Source: Strix aluco
Lineage: Eukaryota; Chordata; Aves; Strigiformes; Strigidae
Length of the DNA: 64,000 nucleotides
NCBI RefSeq assembly: GCF_031877795.1
Contig: NC_133937.1
Location: 16,767,501 to 16,831,500, forward strand
Reading direction: 5' to 3'
Shown here: positions 14,662-27,259 of the stretch, piece after piece
Numbering within the stretch: the first letter of the stretch is position 1
Layout: each line of letters starts with the position of its first letter
Program-made: the position numbers and the translations under genes
Notes under the pieces: model-generated
Told to the model about the DNA's origin: nothing
The model's input: the letters and a program-made list of their open reading frames with translations, nothing else
Databases searched by the model: none

Positions 14662-15069
14662 GTTACGAGCAGTGCCGGGGCACACACGCACGCCCCCAGC
14701 CCGCGCCACTCCGAGCACACCCCCGGGGCCGCCCCGCCTCCTCCCCCTCAGTCGCCCGCCGCCGCGGGGGCAGGGACGGCTGCTCGGCTCTTCCCCTGCA
14801 GCGGCCTCGGAGCAGTGTGTTTGCGAGAGGGGCGATACCTGAGCAGCGTCCCGCGGCGCGGTGACTACGCGCGGCTGGAAACTAGAAAGCTCCGGGCCCG
14901 TGCGAGCCCGTCGCCCCGCACCCCCCGGCCCCGGCCCCGGCCCCGGTCGAGCGGCGGGGAGCCGGCGGGGTGCTCGAGCAGCCGCTACCAGTGCCGGGGG
15001 CGGGGACGCGCCGGCCGGGGTGGGCTGCCCCCGGCAGGTGGGGCCGCCGTGGCGCTTCGGGACACTTAC

Positions 15070-15099
15070 TTGGGCTCCGCTCACCACGACCCCTGCCAT
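15070..15099 (-). CDS. LRMDA: LRMDA exon 1 (coding part), leucine-rich melanocyte differentiation-associated protein
   Basis: This short coding exon reads M-A-G-V-V-V-S-G-A-Q and stops at a strong GTAAGT donor (intron begins at 15069, reading down). The ATG sits in a near-ideal Kozak context (GCAGCCATGG), inside a CpG island. Exon length is 30 nt, phase 0, which joins in frame to exon 2 at 10646; the joined protein begins [18 protein letters not shown]. The open frame runs on past the donor, but that continuation is GC-rich read-through, not protein. LRMDA is, from family knowledge, a small leucine-rich-repeat protein of about 200 residues. It is mutated in oculocutaneous albinism type 7 and reported to link RAB32/RAB38 to the Commander/Retriever recycling machinery in melanosome formation. 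The call rests mainly on exon 2; exon 1 follows from donor, Kozak, phase and CpG context. Confidence 0.82.
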
Positions 15100-15699
15100 G
15101 GCTGCGGAGGCGGCCGCACCGGGGCTTCCGCGGGCTCGGGGCTGGGCTGGGCCGCCGCCGCTTCCTCGCAGCAGTCAGCTGACGCGGGCGGAAGCGCGGC
15201 CGGGCCGCGGGCGGGGGCGGCGGCAGCGCGGGACTCCGGCCACCACCTGCGGCGGGGCTGGGCGCGGCCGCGGGGAGCTCCGCGGGGGTCCGGCTGCCGC
15301 TTCGGGCCCGCGGGCTGGCCGCCCTGAGGCCCAGCCGTGGGCCTCCCGGCAGGACTGTCCCGCTGGGGCAGGACGGGCGCGCCCCGGCGCTGGCGACAGG
15401 CAAGAGCGTGGCGGTGGCGCGGGAGGGGGTGCGCGGCTGCAGGCCGCAGGGGTCCCCGCCCGGCGGCTGCTCCAGGCCCCGCTGCGGCGCCTTGCCCGAA
15501 GCGAAGGTCCGACCGCCGCGTTTCAGCACTCGGCTGGGGCCGCGTGTGGGGTTGGAACGGCGGCGGAATAGGGCCTGGACAGAAGGGACGGACATAGCTG
15601 ACAGGTGTGACAGGGACGGAGGAACTGGGGCTTGGATTTCTTGCCCCATAAGGAGCTAGATGGCTTGGAGGGCCATGGGGACGGCCTTCCACCTTCTGA

Positions 15700-18600
15700 G
15701 CAGCCCGTTAATTCGTAGCATAAAGCGTCGTTTGCCTTCGCCATCCGTATGTCCCTGGTAAAGCAACACTTGCAGAAATAATCCCATGCTATCTACAGGA
15801 GAGGTCCCCATAGCGATATTTTTTGTCTATAGAATGTGGGGTAATCCATGTGGAAAACAGAAATACCTATGAAATTATCAGAAATACCTGTCAAACCAGT
15901 CCTTCCAGGGCATGAGAAATTGCTAATTGAAATAATAGCATGATATCACGGGTTAGGCAGAGTAGGGAAATGGAAGGTTTTCTGTAAGAATTTTACATGA
16001 GACTTATAAAGATACTTAGGCTTCCCAGGCTCGGATCCTAAATCCTATTAGTCATTTACCTACCCCTTCAGCTGCCTAAGCACCTTTAAAAATTGGCTGG
16101 CTCCTCTTTCCCCTTTGTTGCTAATATAGCATAACTCGCTATGAGGGGAAATAAGTTTCAAGAGGATACATATTCTACATTGCAAACCACTTTCTATAGT
16201 TTATTCAGCAGTACAGCAGAAACTAATACTGTACTCGCTGCTCTGCCTCCTTATATCAACAGAATAAATTCTTGGTACAGCTGTGGCACTACACCTTCTC
16301 TAGAGCCATTCCTCCTTTTCACTGACTGCTGGACAGGAAACACAGAGCGAATAGCTGAGGACAAGAACAGTTTCTACTGTGTTTTCCTCCCTGTTATTTT
16401 AATGTAATCTATTAAAAACAGAAATGGGCCAACATGTAGAAAAATCAAAATACAGTCAATGAATAAATTGCTCCATTGCTTTGCATTAATCTATTTTTCC
16501 TTGTATCATGTAAGACAGAGACGAATCAAACCCTTCATCCACAGCAAATAAGCTGATCCTACACTGATGAATAAAAGTTCTGTTTCTCTAAGTAAGAGTT
16601 TTCCATCAAGGCATACTTGCCAGTTCAGGTCATCACTCAGCATGCTTCAAACAATCAGTGCCTTTATTTATTTATTAGATTATGTAGCAAATAACATATG
16701 CCAAGGAAAACAAGTACCATGTGAACTGTAAATTTAAACAAGGCAATACATTCTCCTCTTTCCATATCTACCTCTTTTTATCTCTCTTTTAGTTACAGGC
16801 ATGCAGTTCCCATCAGAATGAACACATACAGCTCAAGGCACAAAGTGGCCCACTGCTATAGTTAGCTGTATTTGTCTTAATGGAGTAAATTCAGTTCAAT
16901 ACTACACTCTTTAAAATTGGAATAACTATATTGAAAACAATTTAGCACATCATTATCTACATTATTAGTATTAATTTTAGTAGAGTGTTAGCTGTCACTT
17001 TAGAGATATCTACGAAGAAAAAATTCCTGCCTGAATAGTTTACAAAATAGCACGCACAAATAATAAGTCTGTTTTTTCCAGCTTCCTACATTGCCAATTG
17101 CATTAAGCTGCCATTGATCCTCCTACTTACCAGGCAAGACCTTGTCTAGAGGGAAATTTGCAGGTGCAGCTCCCTAAACTGGGTGACTTAAATTGACTTT
17201 ATCATCTCTTCAATCAGTTGAGCTGAATTTTGTAAATTACAAAAACAACTTAAGGAGGTGGCAAACTGTTTTAAGTGCATCTGGCTTATAATCATTCTTT
17301 TGAAACCAGTTCAACATTTTCTTGTACAGACATGGCCTAGATTATTATCTGCCATGGCTAAAATAATAGATCAAAATCCCGTGGTGTGTAACAAACAGGG
17401 AGTGCTACTGACCGCAGTGATAAAATGGGCCTATTATACTGTACAGGAAGTGAGAAACAAAAGTCAGTAGAACAGAGGAATGGAGAAGAGACATGACTGT
17501 CTTGTTATGATGCTTCCCTAGACTCTGAAAACTTACATCTTGAAAATCCTAATTCTGCTGCCAGTTTCCTACAGGATGATTGGCAAATTTCTCAAACTTT
17601 GTTTTTTTCAGAGTCTCTGTTTTATTCCTTAATTTCTAAGCACCCATCACCTGCACATAAGGAATGAAAACTCACAGCTGCAACTGTCTACCACCGAAGG
17701 AGTATTTTGTAACATCTAATCTGAAATTGTAACGAAGTTGTAACAGTGTCTCAGATTTCAAACATATGAGTCAAGGTGCTCATTAGTTTGTGCCTCATGT
17801 TATTATGAAGCTAAAATACATTACAGTGCTATATAAACACAGGAGGGCTTTTTTAGCTTTTGAGCCTGCTGATCATCAGTGTCACTTCACAGCACAGATT
17901 CTAGATGACTGTGACGGTACCTCTGGTTTTAGAATGTTTTTCACCTTACCATATACATTTATTCTTCTGAGCATCCCAAAACACTATCTCCTTGAGTCCT
18001 AGCCCCACACAACCTGAATCATCTGAATGCTTTCTTTAGCTTTGATAGAGCTGCCTGTATGAGTAAAGCTTCAGAGGACTAACTTTGTACTTACAGAATA
18101 TATTTTTGGTGGTGGGTGCTCAGAAGCTGAAACTTTTGTGAGGATTCTTTGCAGAGGTCAAAATAATTTATATGACAGTGAGGCTTAGCTGACCTTTGAA
18201 ATGTCTTCTTTACAGTGTACGTATACAGAAAACATTAAAATCACTTGTTAATTTAAATTATCAGTTTCGGTGCACAGCTAGAAGCAGAAGGTGACACTTC
18301 TGTATGGGCTATTTAAATATGATTTCCTAAGATTTTTTTAACAAAGTATTGCCAAAATTGCTTGATATGTGAGTTACGTACAGACAAAACCAATGTGGAC
18401 TTCAAAAAAAAATAAATAGGTTTTCTTGTGTATAGATACAATAAATGAGTTACACTACTATGCTTAGTATATTTTTTCATATACACACACACATATATAT
18501 TACAAATTGAGCAGACCAATTCCTTGAATAAAGAACATATAAAGATTAAAAAGCATTATAAAGAGCCTCCAAACAACTGGGAAGCAATGTATTGGAATCA

Positions 18601-21600
18601 TGGTAGATACCCATCAGATCTGTCACTTATTTCTAAGTTCTTCACATAATTACAGCTCTAAGTCATTTTAGCAGTCATTAGCCCAAAATGTATACACAGC
18701 TACAATTATGAAATCTCACTGACCAACTGATTAAAATAACTAGCTAATACATGGCATAGCACCAAGCACCAAATGAATTATATGATTTTATATAAAACCT
18801 ACATATACAAGTGTTTCCCTGTCTTGAAAGAACACTGATGGTTTATAAGAGGAGAAAGTATCAATCCTGAATGTTTTATTAACTGAAAGTTATAAAAATA
18901 TTTCAGACTGAGTTAATCTAAATGGTCCGGTTTCCAGCTTACAGCACACGATGCATGTATGTCTGCATGTGCATGAATACAATTATCTTACATTTCAGAG
19001 TAGGTCAAACAACAAACTATTGTCTTCTTTAAATACATATATATAATTTCTCCTGACAAAATAGTGTGCTTGAACAAACATTGAAGCAAAACATTTCAGA
19101 AAAAAAAAAAAATCCCAGCCAAGTCATAGAGTTCTTCGAACTTGACCATCAGAAAATTTGGCTCAGAGTTTACTCATGTAACTCATTTTGTTGATGCTCA
19201 CAATGAAAACATTGTCTCAAAATATTTGTTGGTAAGTATCCACAGCAATATGGTGAGTCAATTTAGCTGAAAGAGATTGACCGAAGTACAGACATTTTTG
19301 TCCATATTACCAGAGGAACATTTTATTCATACATAGCTTCACTTACACCTGGTTTTAATCACAAACAGTTAAAGATGGTGTTTAATGTCCAAACTAATAA
19401 CTTCAGATGTCTCCCAGGAAATAGCATCACTAGCACTCTCTGCTGTGAAACACACAGGAAAAAAAAAAAAAAAATGACAGAAAGAAGATTAAACTACATG
19501 CTTTATTGTATTTTATCTTATTGACAAAGACAGAAAGAGATACAGTAATGATGATGTCATTTGCCATTCCTAAACTGAACTGCTGGAAATTAGTTTTCAC
19601 TTTTCCTCTCTCCATTTAACAGCCAATGATAAGCAAGTTAAAGGGATCTGAAAAGCAAGTTATGCATGTACACCTAATACACTAGTACACCTTTTCTTGA
19701 ACTATATTAGTATGACAGTGTGATATAGTGCTATAAAACTTGAAGATAAGAACATCCAAATGACAGTAAAGTTGGAGGGTTTTTTCCAGAAGTGTATGCC
19801 CACACTTGTGTGTTTGAAACTCTGCAGGATACATTTGTCCAGAAAAGCAGTCAATGAAAGATGGTTATCCCACACTACCATGGGCCCATATAATACCTCT
19901 GAGTTTGCTTTGAGTTTCCTACTGGTAACTAATGGCCTTGATTTACATTTTTCTATTCTTGTGGAGACTCCTACAAGAAAAAAGAGGGTTAATATTTTTA
20001 CTTTTGTCTAGATGTTTTGCTTTTTTATCCTTTCCTGCAACACAAAAGCAGAGTGTCCAATCTGATATATTTCCTAAGAAAACCTCTTGCATTTTGGCTC
20101 TTTGATTCTTCAGCTGTCCCCAAGCAAAGCAGAATTATGTCTAAAACCGCCTCTGGGATACATTTAATTATTATTTTCCTATTATATGGCAACAGTATAG
20201 TATGAGCACAGTGAGGCTACATAGCAATTGTGAATGAATGCAGCTTTGACACTTTTATTGCAAAGGCACCTCGAAGTTCAGCATTTTCTGATGTCTTTGG
20301 AAAGGTTCATTTTGTAACCTTGTTAGCATTCTTTTAAGGTAAATTTTTGTATAGGCTTTATAATGCAATAGACTACAAGCTAAGAGTTTTCAAAAACCAG
20401 AACAACCTAAAAGCTTTGATAACAGAAGAAAAAAAAAAAAACAACCACCTTTCCTGAAATTTTTATCCAGTAATCTCATCTGGCTTCCACTGAAGTTAAT
20501 GACAGTTTTGTCGACCATGGTATGGCCCAAACACAATTAAAAATCCCTTATGCTACACTACATAGCACACTATAGCTATCTATTAGGCTAGAATTACATT
20601 TAATAAGTGACGCACTCAACAGCTAATACATAGCAACAATTAATTGTGCAATTTAATTCTGCCTTCTCATAATGTATGTTATGGTACAGGGTTGGTTTTG
20701 TTGTGCCTTTTTTTTTTTTTAATATACAGGACTCTGTTTCCTTTAGACTATAGAATGAACAGAGCTAAGTAAATTTAACTCAACCAGCCTAAGTTCTTCA
20801 ATACACTGCATTACCAGAGCACCTAGCATTTTTGAACGCATTTATTCTCACCCTGTGCCAGGAAAATAGAAGAATCTTCTTCCTATCCTACAGAAAAGGA
20901 ACTGAGGCACAGAAAGGCTAATTTATTTGTATAAAAACTTACATTCACTATCTGTAGTCAGCTGGGGAACTGAACCTACACCTTCCAAGACCTAGGCTGA
21001 TACCCTAGCTGTAGACTTTGCTCTGTCTTGGTTTGTCCTATTCAGTGTAAATACACAGTAGGTATTATATTATTTCCAGTCAGGAAAAGAAGCAAGTATA
21101 GTACCATCATTTCTTTGCTCCCCGTGGATAATACCTGCAAGCAAAAGGATATTCCAAGCTGAAAGGTGATTACGATTCTCTGTGTGTCCCACCTAGAGTA
21201 TATAACATGCAGAAGAAAGATGCTGACATGGGACATCCATGAGCTCTGTAGATTATTGCAGAATTTTGACATGTTGCCAAAACTAAATGCATAGCACAAA
21301 CCAAAGACAAGAAATGGTATTTTTCAATAGCTTGTAATTTATGCAATCTAAATGTTTTTTCATAAAGCCAATGAAAAGCATTCCAGGGTTATCCTCCTGC
21401 CAAGTTTCAAAGGCCTGTCACTAACCATGGAGGCACGGGACACAATAAAAGATCATAATAATTTTTTTAATTTGAAAGAATTCAGTAATCTTTGTATGGG
21501 AGCTGTTGCTGCTGCTTATCCTATAATTATATGTTGCACACATACACAGAGATTATTTTTTTCGAAGCTGAAGATGACTGACTCACAACAAACCTGAAGT

Positions 21601-23890
21601 GCTATACTTTCCTACAATCCATTACGTATATGTGAATTTCAGGTTGGCTGGCTGCATTATCATGGGAAAGTAAATTGCAATACTGAAGCAACTGTACATC
21701 TTTGTGCACGAATGCTTGCTTGCTCATAAGAATGCAACAATCAGAGCTGGGGGGGGGGAAAAAGGATTAAAGCTAGGATAAAGTCCAATTTGAGGCCATC
21801 CAAAACTGCAGTTCTATTCTAAATAACAGATTTGAGGTTTTAGAAGTTCAGTGAGGTATTTTCTTGTTCCAGGTCTCTGTCACAATGTCTGGGGCAGCGA
21901 CTGTCTGTCACACAAAGACAAAACAAAATTATTGCAGGAAGTGCTTGAATACAAAGATCAAACAACAAAGGAAGTGGCTGCAGAGGCCAGAGGAGCTTGT
22001 AGCTGAGCTGATCTCTCTTGTTCTAGCTGTCTTGGCAGTTCACAGTAGAACTGAAATACCAGACCAGCCAGAGGTGGTTTTGTGGTTGGGTTATTTTTTT
22101 CTTCAGAAGGAACTATATTCACCTGATTAATCCAAGGAAGCACATTCTGCATCTTATTTTGCCAACAACATTGTATGATAAGAGAGACCTATCTATAAGC
22201 AGGCATATACTATTAAAAGTACATGTTGGAAGGGGTCCTATGACCCTAAGACCCTACGCCCCTAAAGACGGGTGTCTTCACCCCAACAGAAGATTATGTG
22301 ATCAGGAAGGAGATCAAGACAAGGTGTGGGAATACCTGACATTAGCAAACAGGTTCCTTCCCTGCTTCTCATGGCCCCATTTTTTAATCTTACATCTTTG
22401 AGCTGGTTATACTGGCAAAGGGCAAAACCACAGCCTTCCACACAGATACCAGATATGTGATACTGTTGCTGAAAAGAGATCAGTAAGCAGGTATGCAATC
22501 CAATCGGAAAACAACATAGAACAGTTCAATATGGATTTATTTCTGTATTTTAAGGAGTAAAAGTTTTAGTTCCCTACTGTTCAGTTCTAAAACCAGTTGC
22601 TATTTTTTGTTATACCTTTTAAGTACCAAAGATTCCCACAGAAATGTATGGAAGTTGCTAACAACTTGGATGGCTATGAAAGAACAAAGCTCAAACAAAA
22701 GCCACCATCCTCTGCAGTTTGTTAAACAGCAGCTTTTCCCATTACTCACTACTTTCATCCACCCATCCTTCTGGGCGAGGAGGGATAAATATAGCTCAGC
22801 TAGCATTAATTCTGCATCATCTGGAGACAGCACCAGGAAAAGAACACACACACACATGATGCAAGAGGGAAGAGCTGAAAGCTGAAAGTTACAGAGGTAC
22901 AGTCTCCACATGCAATATATTATCAATTAATATAGAGAGATATATGTAAACCTGACAGCTACAAAAAACAGGTTTTACACTTCTTGAAAATGAGAGAAAA
23001 TGCATGGGAAAGCAGGATGGTTTAGTTAAATTTGACTCTTCTTGAATCTTCCTGATGGTGACTTCAGTGTTTTACTCCTCACTCTCACTCTCCTTACATA
23101 CAAATACACAAACCTAGAAATCCTTCAAATCCAATAACATGCATAATCCCCTTTCCTAGGAAAGATGAAACAGAAAAAGTGCCTAATTGTAGACTGTAGA
23201 TTCTATAGTACCTGCTGGCTCTCCAAGACATTTTGGTCCTAAGTTCTCCAGTCCTGCATCTAGCACAATTCAGTCACACAATGTTCAGTTCTTCAAGAAC
23301 TAGAAAATCGTATGTAAGCTAGTGGAAGAACAAAGGAGCCCAGTGCAGCTGGTAAGGTATTTTCTGCAGGAACCACTCTTTAACAAGAAAATGGCATTGC
23401 TGTGAACAGGAAATACAGAGTACAAGTTCTAACTTGTGGGTCAAGCAGACCTATGATATTAGGATTAGAGTCATTACAACTTTCCAAATACTATCCCACT
23501 CCTTTCCAAAAACCTGTTCTTCTAGACCCTTCTCATTATCCAAGTGGGAAAATGAAAAGAAGGAAAGAAGCTGAGCCAAAGTAATGCTTCATTCATTGAG
23601 AACAGAGTGGTACTCCATAAACTGTACATTATGTTTTAGTCTCCAAGCCATCTATCCAAATAAGAAAAAAAAATACTTTGATAAGCCTTCTTTTGGTGAG
23701 AAACACAAAATAGCAGACTAAAACCAAAGAGACTTCCTGTTTATACTGCAGACATTATTAGAGACAGGTCAATGCTAAACTTAAGGAAATTGTCTTAATT
23801 TTGGAATCCAACTTTGACTTCATACATATAAAAGTATCTGAAAATGTGCTGATATTTGGCCATCATACTGGGAAACTTTTCCACAGAGCT
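15700..23890. other. AT-rich intergenic DNA, LRMDA to CR1
   Basis: This segment is upstream of LRMDA and far upstream of ZNF503. I see only short frames without family resemblance, homopolymer runs (including ten G at 21749-21758), a CA/TA dinucleotide patch near 18.48-18.50 kb and one SINE relic at 20.84-21.03 kb. No gene can be supported. Confidence 0.6.
20840..21030 (+). repeat. MIR/CORE-SINE-like relic
   Basis: This is the clearest of the four such relics. It has CTCACCCTGTGCCAGG, then an ACAGAAAAGGAACTGAGGCA block matching the MIR hallmark (gaggaaactgaggc...), then AGAAAGGCTAA, then a GGAACTGAACCTACACC segment where MIR has its (g)gattcgaaccc stretch. It is an ancient amniote SINE fossil by inspection. 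Confidence 0.6.
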
Positions 23891-23897
23891 TCAGATT

Positions 23898-24560
23898 ATA
23901 GAATCACAGAATCATCAAGGTTGGAAAAGACCTTGAAGATCACCTAGTCCAACCATTAACCTAACACTGACTGTTCCCAACTACACCATATCCCTCAGCG
24001 CTATGTCTACCCAACTCTTAAACACCTCCAGGGATGGGGATGCCACCACTGCTCTGGGCAGCCCATTCCAACGCCTAACAACCCGTTCTGGAAAGAAATG
24101 CTTCCTAATATCCAGTCTAAACCTTCCCTAAACCTTCTTGTTTCTTCATTAAAGAGACTCATCCCAATCTCCCTGCAACCTCCTTTCAGGTAGTTGTAGA
24201 GGGCGATGAGGTCTCCCCTCAGCCTCCTCTTCTCCAGACTAAACAACCCCAGTTCCCTCAGCTGCTCCTCATAAGACCTGTGCTCCACACCCTTCACCAG
24301 CTTTGTTGCCCTTCTCTGGACATGCTCGAGTAATTCAGTGTCCTTTTTGTAGTGAGGGGCCCAAAACTGAACACAGTAATTGAGGTGCGGCCCCACCAGT
24401 GCCAAGTACAGGGGTAAGATCCCTTCCCTGTCCCTGCTGGCCACGCTATCTCTGATACAAGCCGGGATACCATTGGCCTTCTTGGCCATCTGGGCACACT
24501 GCTGGCTCATATTCAGCCAACTATCAATCAACACCCCCAGGTCCCTCTCTGACTGGCATT
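23898..24560 (-). mobile_element. CR1 LINE, 5'-truncated, with reverse transcriptase C-terminal remnant
   Basis: The left end is the inverted CR1 3' tail (GAATCACAGAATCATC, then GTTGGAAAAGACC). Reading on the minus strand, a frame of about 130 codons (from 24534) encodes the CR1 ORF2 C-terminal part: [18 protein letters not shown], then [22 protein letters not shown], and [19 protein letters not shown]. Compared with the copy at 55.87-56.46 kb it has lost a short stretch near 24.14 kb and shifts frame there, so the end of the protein is scrambled. Inactive fossil; same subfamily as the 55.9-kb copy. Confidence 0.92.
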
Positions 24561-24659
24561 AAAAATTAATAATTGTTGCTCTCAAGTAAAGATGAAGATG
24601 GACTGTTAACAATATAATAAAAAGCTTTCCATGCTTAGGTTTCTTGCTGGAATCCCAGT

Positions 24660-25070
24660 CAGATGAGTGAAGGACAGAAAAGGAAGGGAAAATAATGATA
24701 AAAGAATATACAAAACAAGTGGTGCACAATGCTCACCATCCACTGACTGATGCCCAGTCAGTCCCCAAGCAGCGATTGGCACCTCCAGGTCCCACCAGTT
24801 TATATGATGAGCATGATGTCCTATGGTATGGAATATCCCTTTGGCTAGTTTGGGTCAGCTGTCCTGGCCATGCTCCCTCCCAGCTCCTTGTGCACCTCTT
24901 CACTGGCAGAGCATGGGAAACTGAAAAATCCTTGACTTCAGATAAGCACTACGTACCAACAACTAAAACATCTGTGTGTTATCAACATTATTGTCATACT
25001 AAATCCAAAACACAGCACTGTACCAGCTACCAGGGAGAAAATTAACTCTGTCCCAGCCAAAACCAGGACA
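24660..25070 (-). mobile_element. Endogenous retrovirus LTR segment (probably ERVL-like, avian)
   Basis: On the minus strand the segment starts TGTCCTGGTTTTGGCTGGGA, continues through a TCATATAAA-type TATA-like box (near 24.80 kb on the plus strand) and ends in a T-rich region that includes TGTTTTGTATATTC. This layout matches an LTR family I know from many bird genomes and associate with class III (ERVL-like) elements. No gag, pol or env sequence accompanies it, so it is a solo or truncated LTR. Assignment to an exact family is from memory. Confidence 0.75.
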
Positions 25071-25189
25071 CGTGTGAAGGTGATTATGTTGGAATGGCTT
25101 TGTGAAATAATTGTCAAATACTATGTTTTCGAAGAAATGGAAACTAGTCAACTAAGTGAGAGTCTGTATATGTGTCAAGTTTGCTTCCA

Positions 25190-25493
25190 CCTCTTGGCCA
25201 ACTCCCCCCAGTTTTATTGTTCAGCATGATGCCATATGGTGTGGGATGTCCCTGTGCTCAGTTGGGGTCAGCTGTCCTGGCTGTGTGCCCTCTGTGTTTC
25301 TTGTGCAACCCCAGCCCCCTCACTGACAGGGCAGTATGAGAAGCTGAAAAGTCCTTGACTTAGTGTAAGCACTGCTCAGCAACAACTAAAACATCAGGGT
25401 GTTATCAACATTATTCTCATCCTAAACCCAAAACACAGCACTATACCAGCTACTAGGAAGAAAATTAACTCTATCCCAGCTGAAACCAGGACA
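25190..25493 (-). mobile_element. Second, more truncated copy of the same ERV LTR family
   Basis: This segment shares nearly every block with the LTR at 24660-25070: GGTCAGCTGTCCTGGC, TCCTTGACTT, AACAACTAAAACATC, TGTTATCAACATTATT and AACCAGGACA, in the same order and orientation. It lacks the T-rich 3' part. About 120 bp of unrelated sequence separates the two. The copies differ at many positions, so they are not a recent duplication. Confidence 0.75.
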
Positions 25494-27259
25494 AAAGTGA
25501 AGGCTGAAAGAGATCTAGTCGCAGATGACACTGCATTTTAAAATTCAGTGACAGCAATATTACAGAAGACTTCATACCAAGTCAAATAAAAAAGGTTCAG
25601 AAAGTTTAAAATCTTATTATTCATAAAACTTTTACAAATTAATTGTTTTCCTCTCTAAGAAAAAAAAATGTTTATTTTTGGTGGAGTAACTCAATTTGTG
25701 TGACAGAACCCAGCAAAAAGGAAGCTGTCATAACAAATATCACTATGGATCAGGACTACAGGACAGAGGAATAAAACACAGCTTTGCAAATTGAGCACTT
25801 AGAGAACTGGCAGTAACCAACAACAACAATTTTATTCTCAGCTCAAAACTCTTGAGAAATATGCACAGTTAATTCTCATGATGGATAGAAATATCCAGAT
25901 TAGCCAGCCAAGTTTCTAGCATTTTTTCCAGTTTGTCAGCTGTCTTAGACTTCCCTACTAAAACAAGAAGAAAAAGAAAGAAACAACCATTAAGCTGTAC
26001 TTTATAAGAAGGTTCTGTTTGTAAATAGTTTTCAAAGCACTACTAACCAGTAAGCAAGAGAATCTGCAAAATTTTACAGCCTGAGAACCACGTGTTGAAG
26101 ACAAGGTTATGCAGTAGCAATCATGGATAGCTATAAGCAGCGTCTGTTGGCTTGTTTAACCTTATGTCAGTTCATTAACCTCCTATTAAAATATTTATTG
26201 ATAATTTACTAAGCTTTTTAGGAATTAAAACTTCATTTCCTTCTCTTGAGAACATGCACTCTGGTTCACATGTTACTGGTGATACACAGCCAGGAAAGGT
26301 TTCACCTAGCCTTCTGGCTCTTTGGCACCCCAGACGTGGCACTGAAACCGTGTAACCTCAAAATGCAGTTTCACATGCACTTCAGATACACCAGCCTGGA
26401 CACAGCAAGTGGAGCCTCTTGTGGAAAATCCTGACTACCTTGGATCTAATGGCTAACTTTTCTCCTCTTTCTTTGATATTACATTTAGTACAAGTCTGAC
26501 TTAAAATAATTGGGTTGAAAAAACATTAAACTCTTCATGAAGTGAGGAAAAAACCTCTGGTGAAATAATCTCAAAGATACAGTAGCATGGAGAGTATTTC
26601 TACTTATTCCATATGTTAATTCATATGAAAAGATAGCAAGATATTAAATTCAGTTCTTCCCTACTGTTAATTTTTCATTATGAAAAAATGCATGTTAATG
26701 AAGCTATAAAACTGTCCACACTGTCACAAACAGAAAGAAGTTCTAATTAGAAGATAACCACAGGTCTGAAAATCTTTTGTTACCTGAAAAGTTTAAGGGT
26801 GTCTGTCTTATACTACTAATTAAAAAGTGTTCTGTTTAAGCATAAAAGCAAAGACCAAAACATTCATCAACAACTAAGCAGGTAAGTGAGCAAAAAGAAG
26901 ACTTGACAAGTTCACTGAACGATTTTAGAGATTCTGTGTTAAGATTAATGACTGCTTACATGAATATATATTTTTTCATCAGACAGGCCCATAAACTGAC
27001 ATATTGAAAATAATATTTTCAAAGTTTTATCTACAAGGAAATGTTATTAGTGTTCATCTCCTTCTAGTGAGTAGAAATGCATGTTAATTCCCTTCTACTT
27101 TTACTGTTTCAAATTGTGTCACTGTACACTATTATAATTTGTCTTTCAGTGGAAAGATTATAAGTAGATGTGTTTGTAAAAATTGTTCATAATGATCAGT
27201 TCTTAGTGTTATTTATACTGGTTATTTTAAAATATAAAGAAAGTCATACCTAACATTTC

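Larger units (their letters stand above)
10647..15069 (-). other. LRMDA: LRMDA intron 1
   Basis: This 4423-bp intron runs from a GTAAGT donor at 15069 to a CTCAG acceptor at 10647. It is AT-rich until about 14.35 kb, where the CpG island begins. It contains an old MIR-like SINE relic near 11.1 kb and a 30-bp tandem duplication near 14.6 kb. The small reading frames inside it show no recognisable protein. Confidence 0.8.
14360..15660 (-). promoter_or_regulatory. LRMDA: CpG island promoter of LRMDA
   Basis: An abrupt change from AT-rich to very GC-rich, CpG-dense sequence spans this interval, with LRMDA exon 1 at 15070-15099. Upstream of the ATG (above 15100) lie a perfect GTCAGCTGAC palindromic E-box (15174-15183) and, next to it, a GGCGGAAGCG element that reads as an ETS-like site. 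No TATA box is evident, as usual for CpG-island promoters. Several long open frames on both strands are by-products of high GC content. Confidence 0.8.

Noticed and set aside
14380-15692. Several ORFs of 200-255 codons on both strands in the LRMDA CpG island
   Set aside because: Overlapping GC-rich frames with Pro/Ala/Arg/Gly composition and no motif. Only the first ten codons of the frame starting at 15099 (minus) are supported, as exon 1.
24007-24534. 175-codon ORF as a host gene
   Set aside because: It is the reverse transcriptase C-terminal remnant of a truncated CR1 LINE.
24695-25045. 116-codon plus-strand ORF
   Set aside because: It lies within the ERV LTR in antisense and has no coding meaning.
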